Positions 7,907 through 16,166 of a stretch of DNA of 64,000 bases are shown piece after piece (positions within the stretch are counted from its first letter, which is position 1; every line of letters starts with the position of its first letter). The DNA lies in contig NZ_GG657757.1 in NCBI RefSeq assembly GCF_000158955.1, positions 6,773,834 to 6,837,833 on the forward strand, in the 5' to 3' direction. The stretch is from Streptomyces viridochromogenes DSM 40736. GTDB lineage: Bacteria > Actinomycetota > Actinomycetes > Streptomycetales > Streptomycetaceae. The notes beneath the pieces are model-generated. The model saw nothing but the letters and a program-made list of their open reading frames with translations. It was not told the origin of the DNA and did not search any database. Both the position numbers and the translations under genes were made by a program.

Positions 7907-10248
7907 TGGACGCACCTAAAGGGGCGCGGGGAACTGCGCGATCAGCCCCCACCCACCCGCACCCGCATCACGACACAAGCCACCCCCGACGCATCGCGAT
8001 CATCGGCGGAGGCCCAGGAGGCCTCTACGCCGCCACCCTCCTCAAACGCCTGGACCCCACCCGCGACATCACCGTCTGGGAACGCAACGCCCCCGACGAC
8101 ACCTTCGGCTTCGGAGTGGTCCTCTCCGACGAGACCCTCGGCGGCATCGAACACGCCGACCCGCAGGTCTACGAAGCCCTCCAGAGGGACTTCGTCCGCT
8201 GGGACGACATCGACATCGTCCACCGCGACACCCTCCACACCTCCAGAGGCCACGGCTTCGCCGCACTCGGCAGGAAGCGCCTCCTGGAGATCCTCCACAC
8301 CCGCTGCCGAGAACTCGGCGTCGACCTCCGCTTCCGCACCGAGGCCCCGAAGGACCTCCCGCAGACCCACGACCTCGTCATCGCCGCCGACGGAGTCCAC
8401 AGCACCACCCGCGAGACCTACGCGAACGCCTTCCGCCCCCACCTCACCCCCCACCGCTGCCGCTACATCTGGCTCGCCGCCGACTTCCCCTTCGACGCCT
8501 TCCGCTTCGAGATCGCCGAGACCGAGCACGGCGTGATGCAACTGCACGCCTACCCCTTCGCCCCCGACGCCTCCACGGTGATCATCGAGATGCGCGAGGA
8601 GGTCTGGCACGCGGCCGGCTTCGACGAGCTCGACGAGGCCGAGTCGATCGAACGCTGCGCCAAGATCTTCGCGCAGGCGCTCCGCGACCGCCCCCTGAAG
8701 TCCAACAACTCCACGTGGACGACCTTCCGCACGGTCGTCAACGAGCGCTGGTCACACGGCAACGTCGTCCTGCTCGGCGACGCCGCCCACACCGCCCACT
8801 TCTCCATCGGTTCCGGCACCAAGCTCGCCGTCGAGGACGCCCTGGCCCTGGCCGCCTGCCTGGAGGAACGGGACACCCTGGAGGAGGCTCTGGCCGCCTA
8901 CGAGGCGGAACGGCGGCCCGTCGTCGCCTCCACGCAGCGCGCGGCCCGGGCCAGCCTGGAGTGGTTCGAGAATCTCGCCCTCCACCTCGACCAGCCGCCC
9001 CGCCAGTTCGCCTTCAACCTGCTCACCCGAAGCCGCCGCGTCACGCACGAAAACCTTCGGCTCCGCGACCCACGCTTCACCGAGGCCGTGGAACGCGAGT
9101 TCGGCTGCCCGCCCGGCACACCGCCGATGTTCACCCCGTTCCGGCTGCGCGGCCTGACCCTGCGCAACCGGGTCGTCGTCTCGCCCATGGACATGTACTC
9201 GGCGGTCGACGGCGTCCCCGGTGACTTCCACCTCGTGCATCTCGGCGCGCGGGCGCTGGGCGGGGCCGGGCTGGTGATGACGGAGATGGTGTGCGTCAGC
9301 GAGGAGGGCCGGATCACGCCCGGCTGCGCCGGCCTCTACACCGGCCGGCAGGCCGAGGCGTGGCGGCGCGTCACCGAGTTCGTGCACGCGCAGGCGCCCG
9401 GAACCGCGATCGGCGTGCAGCTCGGCCACAGCGGCCGCAAGGGCTCCACGAAGGTGATGTGGGAGGGCATGGACGAGTCGCTGCCGGAGGGCAACTGGCC
9501 GCTCGTGGCCGCGTCCGCGCTCCCCTACAAGCCGTACGGCCAGACCCCGCGCGAGCTGTCCCGCGCGGGGCTCACCGACATCCGCGAGCAGTTCGCCGCC
9601 GCCGCCCAGCGCGCCGCCCGGGCCGGCTTCGACCTGCTCGAACTGCACTGCGCCCACGGCTACCTGCTCTCCGGCTTCCTCTCCCCGCTGACCAACCGCC
9701 GCACCGACGCCTACGGCGGCTCGCTGGAGAAGCGTCTCCGCTTCCCGCTGGAGGTCTTCGACGCCGTACGGGACGTGTGGCCGGGGGAGCGGCCCATGAC
9801 CGTCCGGATCTCCGCGACCGACTGGGCGGAGGGCGGGACGAGTGCCGAGGACGCCGTCGAGATCGCCCGGGCCTTCGCCGCGCACGGGGCCGACGCGATC
9901 GACGTGTCGACGGGACAGGTCGTGGCGGACGAGCGGCCGGAGTTCGGGCGGTCGTACCAGACGCCGTTCGCCGACCGGATCCGGCACACCACCGGCGTCC
10001 CGGTGATCGCGGTCGGCGCGATCTCCTCCTGGGACGACGTCAACTCCCTCATCCTGGCGGGCCGTACGGACCTGTGCGCCCTGGCCCGCCCGCACCTCTA
10101 CGACCCGCACTGGACGCTGCACGCGGCGGCCGAACAGGGCTACACGGGCCCGGGCGCCGAATGGCCGGCCCCGTACCGCGCGGGCAGCCGCCGCCCCCGG
10201 ACGGGCCGTACGGACGCGCCCAAGCCGCGCCTCACGCTGGGCGGCTGA
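7906..10248 (+). CDS. Bifunctional aromatic-CoA flavin monooxygenase/OYE-type reductase (2-aminobenzoyl-CoA or salicylyl-CoA type)
   Basis: A roughly 780-residue two-domain flavoprotein. The N-terminal half is a class A FAD monooxygenase: RRIAIIGGGPGGLYAATLLK, the DG motif AADGVHSTTRE, and the GD motif LLGDAAHTAHFSIGSG. The C-terminal half is an old-yellow-enzyme FMN domain: FTPFRLRGLTLRNRVVVSPM, HGYLLSGFLSPLTNRR, DAYGGSLEKR. This matches 2-aminobenzoyl-CoA monooxygenase/reductase and the related salicylyl-CoA 5-hydroxylases. With a CoA ligase and RidA nearby, anthranilate is the better guess. GTG 7906 overlaps the upstream stop; ATG 7891 is the alternative. The first 25 or so codons lie in a Streptomyces interspersed repeat, and no start codon exists between it and the FAD motif. 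Confidence 0.85.
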   Translation: MDAPKGARGTARSAPTHPHPHHDTSHPRRIAIIGGGPGGLYAATLLKRLDPTRDITVWERNAPDDTFGFGVVLSDETLGGIEHADPQVYEALQRDFVRWDDIDIVHRDTLHTSRGHGFAALGRKRLLEILHTRCRELGVDLRFRTEAPKDLPQTHDLVIAADGVHSTTRETYANAFRPHLTPHRCRYIWLAADFPFDAFRFEIAETEHGVMQLHAYPFAPDASTVIIEMREEVWHAAGFDELDEAESIERCAKIFAQALRDRPLKSNNSTWTTFRTVVNERWSHGNVVLLGDAAHTAHFSIGSGTKLAVEDALALAACLEERDTLEEALAAYEAERRPVVASTQRAARASLEWFENLALHLDQPPRQFAFNLLTRSRRVTHENLRLRDPRFTEAVEREFGCPPGTPPMFTPFRLRGLTLRNRVVVSPMDMYSAVDGVPGDFHLVHLGARALGGAGLVMTEMVCVSEEGRITPGCAGLYTGRQAEAWRRVTEFVHAQAPGTAIGVQLGHSGRKGSTKVMWEGMDESLPEGNWPLVAASALPYKPYGQTPRELSRAGLTDIREQFAAAAQRAARAGFDLLELHCAHGYLLSGFLSPLTNRRTDAYGGSLEKRLRFPLEVFDAVRDVWPGERPMTVRISATDWAEGGTSAEDAVEIARAFAAHGADAIDVSTGQVVADERPEFGRSYQTPFADRIRHTTGVPVIAVGAISSWDDVNSLILAGRTDLCALARPHLYDPHWTLHAAAEQGYTGPGAEWPAPYRAGSRRPRTGRTDAPKPRLTLGG
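7914..7966. repeat. Streptomyces-type interspersed repeat inside the coding start
   Basis: The segment beginning GGGGCGCGGGGAACTGCGCG (7921-7940) and running through GATCAGCCCCCAC matches, from memory, a short repeat found many times between genes in Streptomyces chromosomes. Here it sits just after the GTG start and is read in frame as a Pro/His-rich leader. I see no second copy in the window. Confidence 0.55.
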
Positions 10249-10266
10249 GCCCGCGGGCCGAGCCGT

Positions 10267-11094
10267 TCACCCCGGGGAGCCGAGCAGCCCCACGAAGTCG
10301 GCACCCGCGTCCCGCAGCCGCTCGTGCAGCCCCCGGAACACCGCCGCCGACCGGGCGCCCGGCCAGTCGCCGGGGAGCAGTTCGGAGGGCAGGCCGGGGT
10401 CGGCGTAGGGGAGGTGGCGCCAGGAGTCCAGGGCGAGGAGGTAGTCACGGTAGGCCTCCTCGGGCGGGGTGTCCGTTCGCTTCTCCCAGTCGTGCAGCAC
10501 GCGCTCGTGACCGTCGAGGAACGCCTCGTGCTCCTTGGCGATGGCGGCCAGGTCCCACCAGCGGGCGACGGCCTCCGCGGTCGGCGCGAAGCCGAGGTGG
10601 TCACCGCGGAAGAGGTCGACGTACGCGTCGAGCCGCAGCCGCCGCAGGGTGTGCCGGGTCTCCTCGTACAGCCGCGCCGGCGCGACCCACACGCCCGGCG
10701 CCGCCGTGCCGAAACCGAGCCCGGCCAGCCGCGAGCGCAGCACGTGCCGCTTCTGCCGCTCGGACTCCGGCACGGAGAACACGGCGAGCACCCAGCCCTC
10801 GTCCCCGGGCGGGGCCGTGGCGTAGATGCGCCGGTCGCCGTCGTCGAGCAACTGCCGTGCGTCCGGGGACAGTTCGTACCCGGCCGCGCCCTGGGCGGTG
10901 CGGGCGGGCACGAGCAGTCCGCGTCTCTTCAGCCGCGACACCGAGGAGCGTACGGACGGGGCGTCCACGCCGACCGCGGCGAGCAGCCGGATCAGTTCGG
11001 CGACGGGCACGGGGCCCGGGACGAATCGGCCGTACGCGCCGTAGAGCGTGACGATGAGAGACCGTGGTGCATGCTGGTCGGACACGTTGATCAT
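10267..11094 (-). CDS. PaaX-family transcriptional regulator
   Basis: The 275-residue protein has the PaaX layout. An N-terminal winged helix (PRSLIVTLYGAYGRF...ELIRLLAAVGVDAPSVRSSVSRLKRRGLL) is followed by the central PaaX domain (GWVLAVFSVPESERQKRHVLRSRLAGLGF) and the C-terminal PaaX_C region. PaaX proteins repress aromatic-CoA pathways and are released by the CoA-thioester intermediate. It follows the ligase gene on the same strand with a 15-base gap, so it is probably cotranscribed and autoregulated. Its likely targets are the TGACGACAGTCA sites at 7000 and 12785. It ends 18 bases from the end of the convergent monooxygenase gene. Confidence 0.88.
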   Translation of the reverse strand: MINVSDQHAPRSLIVTLYGAYGRFVPGPVPVAELIRLLAAVGVDAPSVRSSVSRLKRRGLLVPARTAQGAAGYELSPDARQLLDDGDRRIYATAPPGDEGWVLAVFSVPESERQKRHVLRSRLAGLGFGTAAPGVWVAPARLYEETRHTLRRLRLDAYVDLFRGDHLGFAPTAEAVARWWDLAAIAKEHEAFLDGHERVLHDWEKRTDTPPEEAYRDYLLALDSWRHLPYADPGLPSELLPGDWPGARSAAVFRGLHERLRDAGADFVGLLGSPG

Positions 11095-11109
11095 CTTAGG
11101 TCGTGCGGT

Positions 11110-12732
11110 TCACTCCCGGTCGGTTTTGATGTCGTCGTCCGGGTCTCCCACGGCGCGCAGCCTGAACCGCTGGAGTTTGCCGGTGGCGGTGCGCGGCAGC
11201 GCGTCCAGGAAGACGATCTCGCGCGGGCACTTGTACGGGGCCAGCTCCGCCTTCACGAAGGAGCGCAGCGCCTCGGCGTCCCTCTCGGCGCCTTCCTTGA
11301 GGACGGTGAAGGCCACCACGACCTGCCCGCGTGCCGCGTCGGGCCGTCCCACGACCGCCGTCTCCACCACGTCCGGGTGCCGCAGCAGCGCGTCCTCGAC
11401 CTCCGGCCCGGCGATGTTGTACCCGGCCGAGATGATCATGTCGTCGGCGCGGGCGACGTACCGGAAGTAGCCGTCGGGTTCGCGGACGTAGGTGTCGCCG
11501 GTGATGTTCCAGCCGCCGCGTACGTACTCCCGTTGCCGCGGGTCGGCGAGGTACCGGCAGCCGACCGGGCCGCGTACCGCGAGCAGCCCCGGCTCCCCGT
11601 CGGGCAGCGGCTCGCCGTGCTCGTCCTGCACGCGCGCCTGCCAGCCCGGCACGGGAACGCCCGTGGTCCCGGGCCGGATCCGCTCGTCGGCCGCGGAGAC
11701 GAAGATGTGCAGCAGCTCGGTGGCGCCGATGCCGTTGATGACGCGTACGCCCGTGCGCTCGTGCCAGGCCCGCCAGGTGGCCGCCGGCAGGTTCTCCCCG
11801 GCCGAGACGCAGCGGCGCAGCGACGACACGTCGTGCCCGTCGAGTTCGTCGAGCATCGCGCGGTACGCCGTCGGTGCCGTGAACAGGACGGAGACCCGGT
11901 GCCGTGCGATGGCGGGCAGCAGCTGCTTCGGGCCGGCCTGTTCGAGCAGCAGGGCGCTCGCCCCGGCCCGCAGCGGGAAGACCACCAGGCCGCCCAGGCC
12001 GAAGGTGAAGCCCAGCGGTGGGCTGCCCGTGAACACGTCGTCCGCGCACGGCCGCAGTACGTGCCGGGAGAAGGTGTCGGCGATCGCCAGGACGTCCCGG
12101 TGGAAGTGCATACAGCCCTTGGGGCGGCCGGTGGTGCCGGAGGTGAAGGCGATCAGCGCCACGTCGTCGGCCGCCGTGTCGACGGCCTCGTACGGCGTCC
12201 CGGGCGCCATGCGGTGGAACAGGTCGTCCGGGGCGTCACCGCCGTAGGTCGTGATCCGCAGGTCCGGGACCTCGGCCTTGGCGAGGTCGTCGACGGCCCG
12301 GACGTCGCACAGCGCGTGCCGGACCCGGGCGATCTCGCACATCGTGCTCAGCTCGTGCGGGCGCTGCTGGGCCAGCACCGTGACCGCGACGGCCCCCGCC
12401 TTCAGCACCGCCAGCCAGCAGGCCGCGAGCCACGGTGTGGTGGGGCCGCGCAGCAGCACGCGGTTGCCGGGGACGACACCGAGTTCGCCGGTGAGCAGGT
12501 GAGCGACGCGGTCGACGCGGGCGCGCAGATCGGCGTACGTCCACGGCTCGCCGGTCTCGGTGAGGAACGCCGGGCGGTCGTCGGGCGGGCCGCTGAGCAG
12601 TTCGGCGGCGCAGTTGAGCCGTTCGGGGTAGCGCAGCTCCGGCAGGTCGAAGCGGAGTTCGGGCCATTGGTCCGGGGGTGGCAGATGATCGCGGGCGAAG
12701 CTGTCGACGTGGGCCGTGCTCCGTGGATGCAT
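11110..12732 (-). CDS. Aromatic acid-CoA ligase (2-aminobenzoate-CoA ligase type)
   Basis: A 540-residue ANL-superfamily enzyme that activates an aromatic acid to its CoA thioester with ATP. Landmarks are the P-loop-like IAFTSGTTGRPKGCMH, INGIGATELLHIF, WNITGDTYV and the C-terminal catalytic Lys in PRTATGKLQRF. The sequence resembles benzoate/2-aminobenzoate-CoA ligases rather than fatty acyl ligases (ADELLHIFVSA-type region, short length). ATG 12732 has a purine-rich ribosome site (GAGGGGGCG) about seven bases before it; upstream codons to 12888 would overlap the divergent gene and are rejected. It is the first gene of a ligase-paaX operon reading away from the acyl-CoA dehydrogenase. Confidence 0.88.
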   Translation of the reverse strand: MHPRSTAHVDSFARDHLPPPDQWPELRFDLPELRYPERLNCAAELLSGPPDDRPAFLTETGEPWTYADLRARVDRVAHLLTGELGVVPGNRVLLRGPTTPWLAACWLAVLKAGAVAVTVLAQQRPHELSTMCEIARVRHALCDVRAVDDLAKAEVPDLRITTYGGDAPDDLFHRMAPGTPYEAVDTAADDVALIAFTSGTTGRPKGCMHFHRDVLAIADTFSRHVLRPCADDVFTGSPPLGFTFGLGGLVVFPLRAGASALLLEQAGPKQLLPAIARHRVSVLFTAPTAYRAMLDELDGHDVSSLRRCVSAGENLPAATWRAWHERTGVRVINGIGATELLHIFVSAADERIRPGTTGVPVPGWQARVQDEHGEPLPDGEPGLLAVRGPVGCRYLADPRQREYVRGGWNITGDTYVREPDGYFRYVARADDMIISAGYNIAGPEVEDALLRHPDVVETAVVGRPDAARGQVVVAFTVLKEGAERDAEALRSFVKAELAPYKCPREIVFLDALPRTATGKLQRFRLRAVGDPDDDIKTDRE

Positions 12733-12769
12733 ACGGTTCGCCCCCTCGGCGTGGTGGGCTCGCTCCTGG

Positions 12770-12797
12770 AGCGTATCGTGTTGGTGACGACAGTCAA
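12770..12797 (-). promoter_or_regulatory. Promoter of the ligase-paaX operon
   Basis: On the minus strand TTGACT (complement of 12792-12797), a 16-base spacer and TACGCT (complement of 12770-12775) make a good sigma-HrdB-type promoter 38 bases before the ligase ATG. The -35 lies inside the TGACGACAGTCA dyad, so one bound repressor could shut this and the opposite promoter. Confidence 0.6.
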
Positions 12798-12813
12798 CGG
12801 TCCGCGATAGCCT
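12784..12813 (+). promoter_or_regulatory. Promoter and operator of the acyl-CoA dehydrogenase-ridA operon (copy 2)
   Basis: GTGACG (12784-12789), an 18-base spacer and TAGCCT (12808-12813) mirror the promoter at 6999-7028, with the dyad TGACGACAGTCA at 12785-12796 in the same register. The repeat of dyad plus spacing in two promoters of one pathway supports a common operator. Confidence 0.6.
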
Positions 12814-12860
12814 CGGAGTGGCCCGGCCCGGGAGGCGGGGTGGCGGAGAAGGGACCGGCG

Positions 12861-13991
12861 ATGACCGCATTCTCGCTCGAACCGGCACAACTCGCCTGGT
12901 GCGCCGAGCTGCGCATCCTGGCCGCCGAGCGGCTCCGCCCGCTGGCCGACAAGGGCGAACCGGGCCGGGTGAACCGCGCCCTGGTCGCCGAACTGGGCGG
13001 CCTCGGACTGCTCGCCCGGCTGTTCACCTCCGGTGCCCTCGACCTGTGCCTGATGCGCGAGTCCCTCGCCTACGGCTGCACGGAGGCCGAGACGGCCCTC
13101 GCCCTCCAAGGCCTCGGCGCGCACCCCGTCCACGCCCACGGCACCGCGTCCCAACGCGCCCGCTGGCTGCCCCGGGTGGCCGACGGCACGGCGGTCGCGG
13201 CCTTCGCGCTGAGCGAGCCGGGCGCGGGATCGGACGCGGCGGCGCTGGCGTTGCGGGCCGAGGGGGACCACGCCACCGGGTGGCGGCTCAGCGGGCAGAA
13301 GCGCTGGATCTCCAACGCCCCCGAGGCCGACTTCTACACCGTCTTCGCCCGGACCGCTCCCGGTGCGGGGGCACGCGGCGTCACCGCCTTCCTCGTGCCC
13401 GCCGACCGCCCGGGCCTGACCGGCACCGCACTCGACATGCTCTCCCCGCACCCGATCGGCGCACTCGACTTCGACGCCGTTCCGGTGACGGCCGACGACG
13501 TGCTCGGCGAGGTGGACCGCGGCTTCCGCGTCGCCATGGGCACCCTCAACCTGTTCCGCCCGAGCGTCGGCGCCTTCGCGGTCGGCATGGCCCGGGCGGC
13601 CCTCGACGCGACCCTCGCCCACACCGCCGGCCGGGACGCCTTCGGGGGCAAGCTGAAGGACCTTCAGGCCGTCTCCCACCAGGTCGCCGAGATGGCCCTG
13701 CGCACCGAGGCGGCCCGCCTGATGGTCTACGCGGCGGCGACGGCGTACGACGACGACGCCCCGGACGTGCCCCAGCGCGCCGCCATGGCGAAACTGCTCG
13801 CCACCGAGACCGCGCAGTACGTCGTCGACACGGCCGTCCAACTGCACGGCGCCCGCGCGCTGCAACGCGGCCACCTGCTCGAACACCTCTACCGCGAGGT
13901 CCGCGCCCCGCGCGTCTACGAGGGGGCCAGCGAGGTGCAGCGCGGCATCATCGCCAAGGAGTTGTACGCAGCCCACGAGGAGGCCCGGTGA
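12861..13991 (+). CDS. Acyl-CoA dehydrogenase
   Basis: A 376-residue flavoprotein of the acyl-CoA dehydrogenase family. It has the FAD/substrate signature AFALSEPGAGSDAAAL, the WISNAPEAD strand and the C-terminal QLHGARALQRGHLLEHLYREVRAPRVYEGASEVQRGIIAKEL with the usual helix at the active site. ATG 12861 follows GGAGAAGGGA (12844-12853). It overlaps the RidA start by GTGA. In the pathway it would oxidise an alicyclic or opened acyl-CoA made by the monooxygenase/reductase and hydratase. Substrate is inferred from context only. Confidence 0.9.
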   Translation: MTAFSLEPAQLAWCAELRILAAERLRPLADKGEPGRVNRALVAELGGLGLLARLFTSGALDLCLMRESLAYGCTEAETALALQGLGAHPVHAHGTASQRARWLPRVADGTAVAAFALSEPGAGSDAAALALRAEGDHATGWRLSGQKRWISNAPEADFYTVFARTAPGAGARGVTAFLVPADRPGLTGTALDMLSPHPIGALDFDAVPVTADDVLGEVDRGFRVAMGTLNLFRPSVGAFAVGMARAALDATLAHTAGRDAFGGKLKDLQAVSHQVAEMALRTEAARLMVYAAATAYDDDAPDVPQRAAMAKLLATETAQYVVDTAVQLHGARALQRGHLLEHLYREVRAPRVYEGASEVQRGIIAKELYAAHEEAR

Positions 13992-14386
13992 CCACCGAGC
14001 GCGTCAACCCGCCCGAGCTGTCCCCGCCGACGGGCTTCTCCCACGCCGTCGTGGCCACCGGCTCCCGCGTGGTGTTCCTGGCGGGGCAGACCGCCCTCGA
14101 CACCGACGGAAAGGTGGTCGGGCGGACCCTGCCCGAACAGTTCGAGAGGGCGCTGACGAACCTGCTCACCGCCCTCGCGGCGGCCGGCGGCACACCCGCC
14201 GACCTCGCCCGGGTCACCGTCCACGCCACGGACGTCGGGGCGTACCGCGCCCACGCCCCGGAACTGGGCCGCCTGTGGCGGAGGCTGGCGGGCCGTGACT
14301 ATCCCGCCATGGCGGTCGTCGAGGTGGTCCGGCTGTGGGACGAGGAGGCGATGGTGGAACTGGACGGCTTCGCGGTGCTGCCGTGA
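13988..14386 (+). CDS. RidA/YjgF-family imine deaminase
   Basis: A 132-residue RidA-fold protein starting at the GTG that overlaps the dehydrogenase stop. It shows SHAVVATGSRVVFLAGQTALDTDGKVVG, the internal LTALAAAGGTPADLARVTVHATD and the C-terminal VVRLWDEEAMVELDGFAVLP. The Arg normally found in the RidA catalytic site is expected near V-RVTVHATD. RidA proteins hydrolyse enamine/imine intermediates to ketones and ammonia. That is the step needed to remove the amino group after dearomatisation of 2-aminobenzoyl-CoA, and it is the main reason to favour anthranilate over salicylate as the substrate of this cluster. Confidence 0.88.
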   Translation: MTTERVNPPELSPPTGFSHAVVATGSRVVFLAGQTALDTDGKVVGRTLPEQFERALTNLLTALAAAGGTPADLARVTVHATDVGAYRAHAPELGRLWRRLAGRDYPAMAVVEVVRLWDEEAMVELDGFAVLP

Positions 14387-14399
14387 GGTGACCTTCCGG

Positions 14400-14594
14400 T
14401 CAGGCCGCGACGGCCATCCGCTCCGCCGTCACGCGGTGCGGCTCCACCACGCGTCCGTCCGGCAGCAGCTCACCGGTGTCGTCGAAGACGATCGCCCCGT
14501 CGCACAGCAGGCTCCAGCCCTGCTCGGGGTGGGCGGCGACGACGTGCGCGGCGCGGGAGTCGGTCGCGGGGCACAGGGTCTGGTGGGCACACAT
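14400..14594 (-). CDS. DUF5999 family small protein
   Basis: A 64-residue protein, MCAHQTLCPATDSRAAHVVA then HPEQGWSLLCDGAIVFDDTGELLPDGRVVEPHR. This is the DUF5999 pattern widespread in Streptomyces, with paired Cys residues near the N-terminus. ATG 14594 is preceded by GGAGGTG with a five-base gap, an excellent ribosome site. Function is unknown. It converges with RidA, whose stop is 13 bases away. Confidence 0.85.
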   Translation of the reverse strand: MCAHQTLCPATDSRAAHVVAAHPEQGWSLLCDGAIVFDDTGELLPDGRVVEPHRVTAERMAVAA

Positions 14595-14837
14595 GGCGCA
14601 CCTCCACGTCGGTAGGGCCATCCGTAGGTTCGTATGACTCTTACGGACAGACGATGCTCCCGACTCGAAGCTGATCGGAACGGCTCGGAGCGAAGCGTGA
14701 CAGGCCCCGGACATTCCCAGGACGGTTCCACGACGGTCGGGGCGGATGCACCGCCGAAGGGGTGAGGACCGGTTGCGTCGGCCCGGGAGCCCGGTTCGAG
14801 TGGAGGGGACATCTCACTCCTATCGGGAGGTTCCCCT

Positions 14838-15308
14838 GTGCGTGTACGTCCCCTCCTCGGCGCGGCGACCGGTGCCGTGCTGCTCCTGCTGACCGGAGCC
14901 ACCGCCGCACCCGCCATCGCCGTACCCGCCACCGCCGTACCCCCCACCGCGTCCGCCGCCGCTCCGTCCGAGGACGTGACGGTCGACGCGGTGGGCCGGA
15001 TCGCCGCCGACGGCACCATCACCCTCTCCGGCACCTATACCTGCGTGGACGCCACCGGCCCCGTCTACATCGGCTCCTCCGTCAGACAGGGCGCCTCGAC
15101 GACCAGTTACGGCATCGGCGGCACCCGGGCCGTGTGCGACGGCGCGCAGCACCGCTGGCAGAACACGGGCCGCCCCACGCCCGGCGCGATCGTGCCCGGC
15201 GCGGTCCACGTCCAGGCCACGGTCCTGGAGCTGCGCCTCGTCGGCATCCTGCCCCTGCCGCGCCTGCACGCCGTGAAGGACCAGGACATCACCCTGACCC
15301 GGAGCTGA
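14838..15308 (+). CDS. Secreted protein of DUF6299 type
   Basis: A 156-residue protein with a Sec signal peptide (MRVRPLL then AATGAVLLLLTGATAAPAIA, Ala-x-Ala cleavage near residue 28). The mature domain contains VDAVGRIAADGTITLSGTYTC and a second Cys in TRAVCDGAQHRW, fitting a small beta-sandwich with one disulfide. GTG 14838 follows GGGAGG (14825-14830). Function is unknown. Its 3' end overlaps the end of the convergent methyltransferase gene by 20 bases. Confidence 0.75.
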   Translation: MRVRPLLGAATGAVLLLLTGATAAPAIAVPATAVPPTASAAAPSEDVTVDAVGRIAADGTITLSGTYTCVDATGPVYIGSSVRQGASTTSYGIGGTRAVCDGAQHRWQNTGRPTPGAIVPGAVHVQATVLELRLVGILPLPRLHAVKDQDITLTRS

Positions 15309-16077
15309 GCGCGCGATAGCGGACCGCGACGACCACGCAGCTGTCGCCGTACTGCCAGACCGGCCCCGCCGTGTCGAACCCCGCCTGCCGCAGCAGGCTC
15401 AGGTGGGTGGAGAGGGGGAGTTCGGCGGAACGGCCGGTGCCGCGCGGCGCCGTGCGGCACCGGCGCTCGGCGAGGAGGTCGGCCATCTCGGGGTCGTCGG
15501 CGACGGCCGTCCACCAGGACCCCCAGTCCTCCTGTGCGAACACCCGCTGCCGGTCGGCCCGGCACCGCCCGACATGAGCGGCGATGCGGGCCGGTCCCGT
15601 GTCGTCCTGGGGAAGGTGGTCGCCGTTGACGAGGACGCCACCGGGCCGCAGCAGCGTGGCGAGCTGCCGGTAGACGCGCAGGAGGGTGTCGCGGTCGAGG
15701 TAGTGCAGGGCCGTCGTGGAGACGGCCGCGTCCAGGGGCCGGTCCAGGTCCAGGGCCCAGGTCCAGCCGGGCGCCCCGATCTCCGCGTCGACGTAGCGGG
15801 CCGCGTCCGGGTGATGCGTCCGGCCCAGCTCCAGCAGCAGCGGGTCCCGGTCCACGGCCACCACCTGCGCGCCCGGCAACCGCCGGACCAGCCGGGCCGC
15901 CAGGGAGCCGGGCCCGCAGCCCAGGTCGACGACCAGCGGCCGGGGTGTCCCCGCCGTGACGTGTTCGACGACATCCGCGATCACCGTGAACCGCTCCTCG
16001 CGGTCGACGGCGTACCGCTGCTGCTGGAGCTCCCAGCGCTCCACCCACCGCTGCGCCGTCGCCAGACTCAGCCCCAT
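15289..16077 (-). CDS. Class I SAM-dependent methyltransferase
   Basis: A 262-residue protein with SAM motif I PLVVDLGCGPGSLAARLV (about 48-65), the acidic motif II VVAVDRDPLLLELG and a motif IV-like ALHYLDRDTLLRVYRQLATLLRPGGVLVNGDHLP. The N-terminal segment SLATAQRWVERWELQQQRY is helical. Small-molecule methyltransferases of the UbiE/Trans-aconitate type look like this. The substrate cannot be told, and neighbours give no clue. Confidence 0.8.
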   Translation of the reverse strand: MGLSLATAQRWVERWELQQQRYAVDREERFTVIADVVEHVTAGTPRPLVVDLGCGPGSLAARLVRRLPGAQVVAVDRDPLLLELGRTHHPDAARYVDAEIGAPGWTWALDLDRPLDAAVSTTALHYLDRDTLLRVYRQLATLLRPGGVLVNGDHLPQDDTGPARIAAHVGRCRADRQRVFAQEDWGSWWTAVADDPEMADLLAERRCRTAPRGTGRSAELPLSTHLSLLRQAGFDTAGPVWQYGDSCVVVAVRYRALSSGSG

Positions 16078-16166
16078 CCGGTCGCGCCACCTCGCCGTAC
16101 TCGAACCTGACTCTTCGGCCCGAGCCTACAGGTGGAAACGGTTCCCATTACGCATAGTCGGCGCGG

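Noticed and set aside
10324..12810. An 828-codon plus-strand frame opposite the PaaX and CoA ligase genes
   Set aside because: Shadow of two well-supported minus-strand genes; no domain or start signal.
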